NCBI GenBank assembly: GCA_022315425.1
Contig: JAIUPT010000042.1
Span: 1,054,001-1,118,000 of the forward strand
Source of the DNA: Pseudevernia furfuracea
Taxonomy: Eukaryota; Ascomycota; Lecanoromycetes; Lecanorales; Parmeliaceae
Direction: 5' to 3'
DNA: 64,000 nt
Both the position numbers and the translations under genes were made by a program. This document shows positions 55,514-64,000 of this stretch, piece after piece; position 1 is the stretch's first letter, and each line of letters opens with the position of its first letter. The notes under the pieces were generated by a model, which was given only the letters and a program-made list of their open reading frames with translations, did not search any database and had not been told where the DNA came from.

Positions 55514-56645
55514 ATGGAGCGTTCTAAGAAACCCTCCGCTATCCCGGTTTCTCCCACCATACCGACCCCGCAGGTTTCCATCTCAGAAGACAACTCTAGA
55601 GTCTCTGCAAGCCTGCCCACTGGCGAGTCTGTCCAAGTCCTCCTTTTTGGCGCTACTGTCCTCTCGTGGAAGACTGCAAAGGGCAAGGAGAATCTGTTTG
55701 TGAGCTCCAAAGCTCACCTTGATGGTTCAAAAGCTGTGAGAGGTGGTATCCCTCTGGTCTTTCCCGTAAGCCTACCGATGACTTCTTTTCCGCTCACGAC
55801 TTGCGACTGGAAACCCATTGTGATATAGTCTCAGCGTGCATGATTTTCTGCTGACCGCCTCGTCCAGAACTTCGGTCCATCTTCCAATAAAGCAACGGAA
55901 GGTCTCCCTCAACATGGCTTTGCTCGCACAACCAAATGGGAATATCTTGGCAAATCTTCTTCTGAATCCTCAACACTTCCCAACAGCAGCGGAGACTCTT
56001 CAGTGAAACTGGACTTCGGGCTTTCGAACACCATGTTGGACAAGATCCCATCGGAGTGGAAAAACTACCAATTCGGTATCACCTATTCAGTAACGTTGGG
56101 CAGGGACGATCTGGAGACAAGCCTTGCGATAAGAAACACTGGAGAGAAAGATTTCGACTTTCAGACGCTATTACATAGCTATTGGGCGATTGATGTAAGT
56201 TTTTTTTGACTAAAGATGCGATAGGAGAGACGGCGAAATGAAGCTTTTGAATGGCAGGCTGACCGAAAGCATCACACAGAACATCTCGAATGTTTCAGTC
56301 TCCGGGCTCGAAAAGATCTCCTTCGCAGATAAAGTAGGAGGCGGAAAGAAGGAAGAATCGGGAGCTATCACTGTCTCCTCTGAGGTTGATCGCGTCTACC
56401 ACGTGGACCCAACCCAAGAGATCGCCATCTATGAGAATGACAAGCCTCGATTCGAGTTCACCCGGGATATGTTGCCTGATGTGGTAGTATGGAACCCATG
56501 GATCGAGAAATCGAAGACCATGTCGGACTTGGCGCCGGAGGATGCGTACAAAAGATTCATATGTGTGGAGGCTGGAAGTGTCAACTGGAACACCCTGGAG
56601 GCAGGAGACACCTGGGAGGGCGGGCAGAGGATCAAGGCTCTCTGA
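55514..56645 (+). CDS. Glucose-6-phosphate 1-epimerase (314 aa)
   Basis: Exons 55514-55765, 55868-56194 and 56280-56645. The protein belongs to the D-hexose-6-phosphate mutarotase group of the aldose 1-epimerase family: VLLFGATVLSWKT, RGGIPLVFPNFGPS, GLPQHGFARTTKWEYLG (conserved His), and LHSYWAIDNISNVSVSGLE (second His region). KSKTMSDLAPEDAYKRFICV and EAGSVNW close the domain. It interconverts the alpha and beta anomers of hexose 6-phosphates in the cytosol. The third exon must start after ATCACACAG (56279); the earlier GGCAG would break the conserved NISNVSVSGLE. Length fits the family (about 300). Confidence 0.93.
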
Positions 56646-57223
56646 AGGCGGCGCTTTTCCGACCAAAATGATGATTTGACGATTCAACGTGATGATGCAT
56701 GGGAGGATTAGGGCAGCATAGAATGATGAAAAGACGGTATCGGTCAGGAAGAGTACGGATCTTTTGGACCACGGGCTGACCTCAGCTTTGACATTGATAT
56801 GGCTTCAAAGGTCCAAAACATCCATCGAGATACAGACGAAGAATGTAGTTCTTCAAGATCATACTGTTGTTCTGATCCAATCTCTTTGGACTGACATGAA
56901 CTGATGTGCGTTGGCCACTGCTAGACTAACGGCTACTAATGCTACTAATGGCTGCTAGATGTGTGGTACTTTAGTACAATATTAATGTTTTTTCTAGCAA
57001 AAGGCGCCGATAACGGCTATGACAGCCTACTGAAGCACTATAGAATCACGAGCGAAGAGAGACTGTCCGCCCAAAATTGACATGACTCCTCTCATACTGT
57101 CTATACACGCCATGCGAATCTGAGTACTTTACATTTTCACCTCCATCCAGCATGTTTCCTGGAAAAACCCCGCCCCCGCCAAGCATCTAGCGCCAAGACT
57201 TTCTCATAAGATAAGCCGCAACA
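56646..57223. other. Intergenic
   Basis: This is the 3' flank of the epimerase and the promoter of the MFS transporter. No gene seen. Confidence 0.45.
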
Positions 57224-59304
57224 ATGTTTATGCGGTCGACATCCTTTGAGAATGAAACCTCGAATTTGGATGCCTCCATAAACGGGGACGATGAACTACC
57301 TGCAGATTCCAATGCATCAAATAGTATCGAGCTACAAGACTTTACCCACAACCCGACCACTCAGCAGCAATACATTATTCAACACCTCACGCACAATGTC
57401 GACGACGAACATTTCCCCATACCGCAAGAGGAGGAGAAACCTCGGCGCCCGTCCATACTCCCTTGTCCCTCGAGCATAATCCGCCATGCCTCCTTCCTCG
57501 ACAAAGACGAAGCTCCACCCACTTTTCCCTCTCCATCCCATATACCCATCGAACAAGACAGACCCGGCCCCGTAGCCTGGCGCGACCTCCCCAAAAAGTC
57601 ACAACTCGCAATCCTAACCCTCGCCCGCCTCTCCGAACCCCTGACCCAAACGTCTCTTACTGCATATATGTTCTACCAGCTCAAATCCTTCAACCCGTCC
57701 CTCCCTGCCTCCACAATCTCAGCCCAAGCGGGTATGCTGCAGGGCAGTTTTACCGCCGCGCAGTTCGTGACTGCTATACTGTGGGGAAGGATGGCGGATG
57801 CGGAGTGGGTTGGTAGGAAACGAGTACTGTTGATCGGATTGGCCGGGACAGGGGTCAGTTGTGTGGGGTTCGGGTTCAGCAGGACGTTCGCGCAGGCAAT
57901 GGTTTGTAGGACGTTGGGGGGCGCGTTAAATGGGAATGTGGGCGTCATGAGGACGATGGTTAGCGAGATTATCAAGGAAAAGAGGTTTCAGTCGAGGGCT
58001 TTTTTGTTGCTGCCGATGTGTTTCAATATTGGTATGTTTGGTGGAACGCTGGCGAGGTTTTGTCGCTGACTATGGATCGGTATAGGCGTCATTATTGGAC
58101 CAATATTGGGTGGACTACTTTCAGATCCTGTAAGAAGCTATCCCAGTGTCTTCGGGGAGGACTCACTGTTTGGAGGGGAAAACGGGGTTTACTGGCTAAA
58201 GCATTGGCCGTATGCTCTTCCGAATCTGATGAGTGCGGTATTTCTGTTCATCTCTGCTATAGGGGTCGTTTTCGGGCTTGAAGAGGTATGCTATTTAACA
58301 ACAAGTGGTCACCAGCTCGAGACTTACAAATGTTGTAGACACTCGAAGCCATACGAGATCGACCAGACCTGGGTCTCCGCCTCGGCCACCTCATCGCCAA
58401 CGCCTTCCATCACCTTTTCCGTCGCAATACTCACCACTACACCGCCGTCAACGCTGACGACGACCTAGACTCCCCAACAAACAGCTCCCGGCTTGACTCC
58501 CATGAACTCGAATCGCGCCTCCCCAAATCACCCACCCAAAACCCGAAACCGAGACGGAAATTGCCATTGTCCCGCATCTGGACCCGCAACGTCCTCTGCA
58601 CCCTTCTCTGCCACTCGATTCTAGCTCTCCACATCGGCACCTTCAACAACTTATGGTTCATCCATCTCTCCGCGCCCCGATTCGATCCGGAGAACCCGTC
58701 CCCACCTTCTCACACACGACAATCTCTGCCTTTTAGCTTCACGGGCGGACTAGGGATGCCTCCTCGCAGCGTCGGATTCGCCATGGCTGTCCTTGGCGTC
58801 ATTGGCATAAGTCTACAGCTTCTCGTCTACCCGGCCGTCAACGCAAGACTCGGAACCCTGAGAAGCTTTCGCTATAGCCTCTGCCTGTTCCCGCTCACCT
58901 ACACTTTGACGCCGTACCTCTCCATCATCCACTCCTCCCTTGCTCCACCAAACCAGGCCTCTGGCATCCTGGTCTGGCTCGCATTAAGCGGCGTTTTGTT
59001 GGTCCAAGTCGTCGGCCGGACATTCGCCTTACCCGCTACCATCATCCTCATCAACAACTGCTCCCCACACCCGAGTGTACTGGGTACCATTCACGGTATC
59101 GCGCAGAGCGTCAGCAGTGCGAGCAGGACGATAGGGCCAGTGTTGGGAGGTTGGGGTTATGGGAAGGGGTTGCAGGTGGGAGCCGTCGGGGCCGTTTGGT
59201 GGGCGTTGGCCGTCGTCGCGGGGGTAGGATGGCTGTTGAGTGGACTGGTTAGGGAAGGGGATGGGCATGAGATTTGGCTAGAAGGGGAGAAGGAAGAAGA
59301 ATAA
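57224..59304 (+). CDS. MFS transporter, DHA1-like (657 aa)
   Basis: Exons 57224-58031, 58086-58285 and 58339-59304. A 120-residue hydrophilic N-terminus precedes twelve predicted membrane spans. The first span region reads SQLAILTLARLSEPLTQTSL. The loop 2-3 MFS signature is GRMADAEWVGRKRVLLIGL, and VFFRTLGG-type text follows (MVCRTLGGALNGNVGVMRTM). GPILGGLLSDP opens the fifth span. A long central loop (after VVFGLEETLEAIRDRPDLGL) is rich in Arg, His and Ser. The second half ends with GTIHGIAQSVSSASRTIGPV and LGGWGYG. This is similar in plan to yeast YCR023C-type transporters; substrate unknown. The third exon's 5' part lacks its own start and is only reached by splicing. Confidence 0.9.
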
Positions 59305-59956
59305 GGGGTAAATGAAGTGGGTCGATGATACCATTTTGAACAGGCACCGCCGATACTGACGACGAGCTGCATAATCTCCGAGCGCAACATTTGAAGCCCA
59401 CCTCTAACTAGTAATGGCATCTAGAAGTGGACATATCTCGCTATCCAGCCTCATTCGATTCTTCAGGATAGATAGATAGAAAAAGAATCGATTATCTATG
59501 AATGACTATGAATGAATGAACAGATTGTGGAGGGTGAAACGAATAGCCAAATCTTTTGAGTGAGTGTCCCGCGAAAGGGGAGGGACGTGGCATCAGAGAA
59601 CCCTCCTGGAAGCAAAACTCTCTTCGATATTGGAACCCGTGCACGATAATGACATTGCAGGTTGAAATTTATCTCGCGCGAGAAAGTTCTGCCTGTCATG
59701 TTCTGCCCAAGGGGCGTGGGGTGCTTGATGTTCCCGTTATATTTGGTATGCTGAGAACAGAGGAGAAAAGAGGCGGGAAAGAGGAGCGACGAGAGTGCTT
59801 TGAGAACAACGAAACATCGCTGGCGGGGGTTTGGGGGAAGTGCTTCATCTTGTGTTTGTATGTATAAAAGGGTAGTTATTAGCGGCATTACTATAGAATG
59901 CTTACCCGAACAACTACTACGATCCGTAAGAATACCTTTCTTGAATTGGCATGTTC
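59305..59956. other. Convergent 3' flanks of the MFS and URI-like genes
   Basis: No coding-like frame beyond short shadows. A GATAGATAGA stretch is at about 59468-59478. Confidence 0.45.
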
Positions 59957-61802
59957 TCAAGACGAGCCTCTTCCCAACCTCGCAGCTTTGAACCTACTCA
60001 TCTTCTTCGACCCTCCCTCGGCCTCTGTGAGCGGCACTTCGGGGCCATCCTCTTCGGGGGCCGTGAAGCCGCCTTGGCGCTGTATCATGCGGTTGCGCAT
60101 CTTGTGGTATTCGATTTTGACTTCCTGTTGGAGCAAGGCCGGGTCGAACTCGTCAGGTTCGGCAGGGGTAGTGGACGTGCTTGAGTAGGGTCGCTCGATG
60201 ATCGTGTTGGTGTGGATGGGTTTGGGCGGGGTGGGAGTCTGGGATGTTGCGGGTGGTGGACTATTAGCGGGTGGAGGCGGGCTGGATTGGATATGGAGCT
60301 CTTCGGCGAAGCGCACGCCTTTGGTGGGAGGAGGCTTTGGTGTTTTGTGGCCATCGTTGCTTATTGATTGAATCGGCGATTGCTCGCCTTTCTCGTGACC
60401 GCTTGCTGATGTTGAGGCCTCTAGTGGCGCATTTGGACCGACATTTTCTACGGCTTTCGCATTCAATCTTTGCTCCAATACGCGCATCTCGGCGAGATAG
60501 TCATCACTGAGCACGCGCCGCTTGGTCCTTCCGAACTTGTCTTCGTCTTGGTCAAGGCTGCTGTCGTCAGGAATTTCTTCGCTATCAGCGTCAGAATAAG
60601 ATGCATCGCTGGCCTCATCATCAAGGTTCATCTCTGCTACTATGTTGTTGACTTCTGACATGTTGTATTGTATCATCTGCCGGCGGAGAGCTGCATCCTC
60701 TGGGGACTCGTTTGAAGGGATGACTGGTAGTTGGTGGAGCGCGTCCTCTTCCTGGGATCCATCGAATGAGGTGACTGGGTCGACGGGCTTCACGGTTGGG
60801 ATCTTCGTCTTACTTTTGTGCTCAAGCAAGCTCTCTGTTTTGGTGTCTGCAGTGAAACTGACACTTTTCCTAGGTTTTCGGTTTTTTCTTCCTTCACTTG
60901 CTTTAGCCTCTGAGTTGGACTCTTCAGCTCTCGGGAAATTTGGGCCGAGTTTCTCGGAGTCTGCTTTGGTCTTACTGTCTGAAAGCGCTTGTTGGGTTTT
61001 TCCTGGAGCTTGTACGGGGTGGCCTTCATCCTCTGCGTTTGATGGAAGGTCCTTCAAACCGGCTTTGCGGAGGCTTTCTAGGAGTTGAGGTGCTGCCTGA
61101 CCGGGTTCAGAAACAGTAGAAGCTAGGATAACCATCAATCAAAAGACAGATGACTAGCAATGGAGGTTTTACATATGACATTGCCTTCCTCATCTATTTC
61201 CTCTTGGATCTCCGTCAGAGGCAGACCTTCTTCATTCCGGGCTTCGGGTTGGCTTAGAATTTGTGCAGCTGCATACTTCTCTTTGGCTACGTTCAAAAGC
61301 GACGAGGTAGTTCTGATGTTTTGTTGTACATCTGACCCGAATGAGAATGCAACTTCGGAAGAAAAGGATGGCGGTCTATCTTACAGTCAATACGCCTGGA
61401 GAGTAGCCCAATGACTTGCTGGCGGTTTCGAACATTGCCTCTGTCATCAAGTAGAAGTAGTTTTCTTTCTGCTGCGCATCAGTCTGAGGAGCCTTGGTAT
61501 TTGCGATGGATTTAGCCACCTTTTGGCGTTAATAGCTCATTCTGAGCATCACCAATGTTTTCCTACGTACTAGTGAGATACTCGTCTCACGCTCCAAGGA
61601 GAGTAACTCCATATACCAGATCAGAGCAAGAATGAACCTGGCCAAGCTCCAATATCTCTTCTTTCATACCTTCATACTCGATCTCCCATGTTTGCCAATG
61701 ATGGAGAGAGGCCCGGAGCTTTGCAACGTTTTGCTCCAGTTGCAGGCGATACTTCTCTAAATCGGCTAAGCTATCTCTTACTTTTATAACACTTTCTGCC
61801 AT
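59957..61802 (-). CDS. URI/Bud27-type unconventional prefoldin (539 aa, 5 exons)
   Basis: Exons on minus: 61802-61638, 61562-61520, 61471-61385, 61331-61173 and 61122-59957; 1620 bases. Introns are 48-75 bases. The N-terminal prefoldin coiled coil is clear once spliced: RDSLADLEKYRLQLEQNV, HHWQTWEIEYEGMKEEILEL, NRQQVIGLLSRRIDYVQQNI. Downstream there is a long acidic/Pro-rich region with EDAALRRQMIQYNMSEVNNI and the conserved C-terminal KGVRFAEELHI and a basic end (SKKMSRFKAARLGRG). Family members associate with RNA polymerase assembly and translation initiation; that is general knowledge. Exon 2 is 43 bases. Divergent from TFB3, with start codons 193 bases apart. Confidence 0.87.
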
Positions 61803-61995
61803 ATTCGCTGTCTGTACGGAGTAGAGTCAATGTAATTATCGATGAGATATTTAGAAGTCGAGGTGCGGAAGCAGTGCCGCTTTTTAATCACCCACCAAGA
61901 TTTGTCAGCCCTACAGTCTGTGAGTCAATACTCCGGATCAAATCACTGAAACTGACTTGATTCTTTTCCATCCCAAACTAACTCACTCACAGACC
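61803..61995. promoter_or_regulatory. Shared promoter between the URI-like gene and TFB3
   Basis: Only 193 bases separate the two divergent start codons, so the control region must be shared. No strong TATA or CCAAT box was identified by eye. Confidence 0.45.
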
Positions 61996-63169
61996 ATGTC
62001 ACGAGCGCCTGCTCGCAACGGTGCTACTCCACGGCGCCCAGGAGATGAAGACGGTAAACAATCCTCCAACCGACACCTTCTAGTTCCCAATGCAATCGCT
62101 GACAAGAATCATTTACCCCCCAGACATCTGCCCCGTCTGCAAATCCTCCCGCTACCTCAACCCATCCATGCGCTTCCTCGTGAACCCGGAATGCTACCAC
62201 AAAATGTGCGAATCCTGCGTCGACCGCATCTTTTCCCACGGCCCCGCCCCCTGCCCCGTCGCCGGCTGTGCCCGCACCTTACGCAAAGCCCGTTTCCGCC
62301 GTCAAACGTTTGAAGACCTCCATATTGAGCGCGAAGTCGATATAAGGAGAAGGGTGGCGGGGGTGTTCAATAGGCGCGAAGAGGAATTTGAGAGTCTGAG
62401 AGACTGGAACAATTATCTGGAGGAGGTGGAGAACCTGACGTGGAATCTGCTGCAGGGCGTCGACGTGAAGGAGACGGAGAAGAAGCTGGACGCGTACAAG
62501 AGGCAGAATGAAGCGGGAATCAAACAAAACGCCGCCATCGAGTCGCAGGAGACCGCGAACACGGAAGCCCAATTCGCCGCCCAGAAAGAACAAGCGCGTC
62601 TGCGGCGCGAAGCAGCTCGGAACGAGGAGCTGGACGAGCGCAGGGAGAAGGAAGAGGGTAGGAAGGAGATGATCGATATGATGACAAAGGGCGACGGGGA
62701 TGCCGACGCCATTGCTCGCGAAACGCAAAAGGTCGTCCTCAAAAAGTCCACCGCACGTCGGACGGCCGCTGAGAAGTTACTCCAACAAGCCGCCGCCAAA
62801 GTCGAAAACGGCGCCGCAGTCCCTCTCTTCTCGATCCAAGGGCTCAAACGCACCGTCCAACCCCCGCCGGAGAAAGAATACGATCCATTTGGGGGGTATG
62901 TGATCAAGCCAGGGTATTATTATTTGAGGGACCATTACGAGCATTCGTGGTTGGATAACGCGAGGAGCGATGCGCAGATTACGGCTGGGGGTTATGACGT
63001 GGGGGAGTATTGTGCCAGAGCTATGATGGAGGCGTTTGGAGGTTTGGGGGTGTTCGTTGAAGATGAGATTGGGGGAAGGGAGAATCGGGCCGACAAGGGG
63101 GTGGGGACTGCAAGTGCGGCGGCGGCGGGCGGTGGTGGCGGCGAAGGGATTGATGGCGATCTGCTTTGA
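61996..63169 (+). CDS. TFB3: Tfb3/MAT1, CDK-activating kinase assembly factor (367 aa)
   Basis: Exons 61996-62053 and 62124-63169; the 70-base intron has an ATCGCTGAC branch and CCCCCCAG end. The RING finger (C3HC4) starts right after the intron: DICPVCKSSRYLNPSMRFLV, NPECYHKMCESCVDRIF and APCPVAGCARTLRKARF. The MAT1 coiled coil follows (EREVDIRRRVAGVFNRREEE; FESLRDWNNYLEEVENL). A helical, Glu/Arg/Ala-rich section follows, then DPFGGYVIKPGYYYLRDHYE and a Gly/Ala-rich C-terminal tail. Tfb3 bridges the Cdk7-type kinase to core TFIIH for transcription and repair. The start MSRAPARNGATPRRPGDED is the normal family start. No defects seen. Confidence 0.95.
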
Positions 63170-63829
63170 GAAAGGAGGAAATAGACTTTCACAGAGCATG
63201 GCGACGGCGTTGGACTCTAGGGAATACGTGATACCCATTTGAAGCATGAAGCACCGATTGATTTGGAAAACCTTTTAATTATTTGCTGAAGAGACCCTTA
63301 TTATCCAGAACGCCTGTGCTTTGCAACAATAACTCAACCCCACGAGACGCTGAAATCCCTCCGTCTCTTGGCAAACAACAACCGCAAGCAATGCAGAACA
63401 TGGCGGGATGAGTGATCAGACCGTGAAGCTCGTACAAACCCAATGCAAAGACCCCAGGTATTTCCTCGATGACAGATACTGTCAAAAGGAGCTCAATCCA
63501 CAGACGTGAACACTCCGTGGAGTCAATCAATACGGAGATTTCTTTTCACATTACAGTTGCCGTAAGATTATCGTCTCTGTTCAGACCGCTCTCCAGACAG
63601 ACAAAGCTCAACCAGTGGACATACACCGAAGTCAGTCAACACTAGGAACTCTGCTGCAATAGAGAGGCGTGATCGGATTTTGGTGAGTGTGAGGGCCCCA
63701 AAGGTACATGAATAGGCGAGTCTCCAGAGCGTGACTGTGGGAAGGCGAAACAAGAGGACTGCGTCATAAGAGCTGAAAATTGAAGGACATTCGTCGCATG
63801 CGAATCTGAATTGGTAAGAAGCTCGTGAC
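63170..63829. other. Convergent 3' flanks, no gene seen
   Basis: It lies between TFB3 (plus) and the partial minus-strand gene at the right end. Only short shadow frames occur. Confidence 0.45.
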
Positions 63830-64000
63830 TCAAGCATTTGAGCTCCTTCTTCGGCCAGCAATCCCGCTCTTCGCGGTCTCCACAGTCGTCTCAATGCCCT
63901 GCCAAGGTAAATCATCAACGCTCTCGCCATCGCTATCCAGATCCCATGGCTGGCGTTCAGATGGCTTGTCCTTCTCATCCTGCTGATCTTCGTCTGCGCC
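63830..64000 (-). CDS. 3' end of an acidic protein gene (partial)
   Basis: The minus frame that enters at base 64000 is open for 56 codons to TGA at 63830-63832. It is acidic with a clear hydrophilic pattern (GADEDQQDEKDKPSERQPWD, then LDSDGESVDDLPWQGIETT) and ends AGRRRSSNA. A different frame on the same strand (63568-63978) is longer but Arg/Leu-rich and looks like a shadow. The family cannot be named from this C-terminal tail. Confidence 0.6.
   Translation of the reverse strand, partial: GADEDQQDEKDKPSERQPWDLDSDGESVDDLPWQGIETTVETAKSGIAGRRRSSNA

Noticed and set aside
57332..57611. Minus-strand frames in the MFS N-terminal region
   Set aside because: Shadows of the Pro/Ser-rich hydrophilic start of the transporter.
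63568..63978. 136-codon minus-strand frame at the right end
   Set aside because: Arg/Leu-rich; the overlapping acidic frame that runs to the window edge is more protein-like.
1..64000. tRNA, rRNA, CRISPR, or a complete transposon
   Set aside because: No cloverleaf with internal B box, no rRNA sequence, no spaced direct repeats and no transposase, reverse transcriptase or integrase motif was found by eye; a covariance-model scan would be decisive.

Overview
This is a stretch of nuclear chromosome from a filamentous ascomycete (Pezizomycotina). Genes carry short GT-AG introns (48-120 bases in most genes) with a CTRAC-type branch site. Products such as the Rif1, Ric8, Iks1, GH128, NB-ARC/TPR and F-box families point to the same group. 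I cannot fix the class from sequence alone. No ribosomal RNA, tRNA, CRISPR, prophage or bacterial operon structure was seen. Coding sequences below were re-spliced by hand; exon sums were checked to be multiples of three.

Left third (1-22 kb), mixed. It holds the 3' end of a C2H2 zinc-finger gene, a small three-exon gene of unknown function, MND1 (meiotic recombination), a lysine-rich repeat protein, an F-box protein, a 13-exon glutamine-dependent NAD+ synthetase (QNS1), a microsatellite block, a secreted GH128 glucanase, a decayed F-box relic, a pair of reading frames split by a 29-base G/C homopolymer, and an FAD amine-oxidase-like enzyme.

Middle (22-41 kb), the most accessory part. It holds L-serine dehydratase, a small secreted protein, the farnesyl/geranylgeranyl transferase alpha subunit (RAM2), a multi-frameshift pseudogene of unknown family, a secreted feruloyl-esterase-type enzyme, and a 1328-residue STAND/NLR-type protein (alpha/beta hydrolase + NB-ARC + TPR). 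Directly after the NLR lies a broken F-box gene with a nonsense codon and frameshifts. Large gaps without convincing genes surround these.

Right third (41-64 kb), dense and mostly housekeeping. It holds a MARVEL-type membrane protein, the Iks1 kinase, a secreted protein of unknown family, RIC8 (G-alpha exchange factor), RIF1 (telomere/replication timing), glucose-6-phosphate 1-epimerase, a DHA1-type MFS transporter, a URI/Bud27 prefoldin-like protein, TFB3 (TFIIH/CAK assembly) and the 3' end of an acidic protein. RIC8/RIF1 and URI/TFB3 are divergent pairs sharing short promoters (271 and 193 bases).

The best candidates for a second look are the NLR-like gene with its decayed F-box neighbour, the unusually long look-alike introns and 8-base microexon of QNS1, and the homopolymer-split gene at 18.9-19.7 kb.
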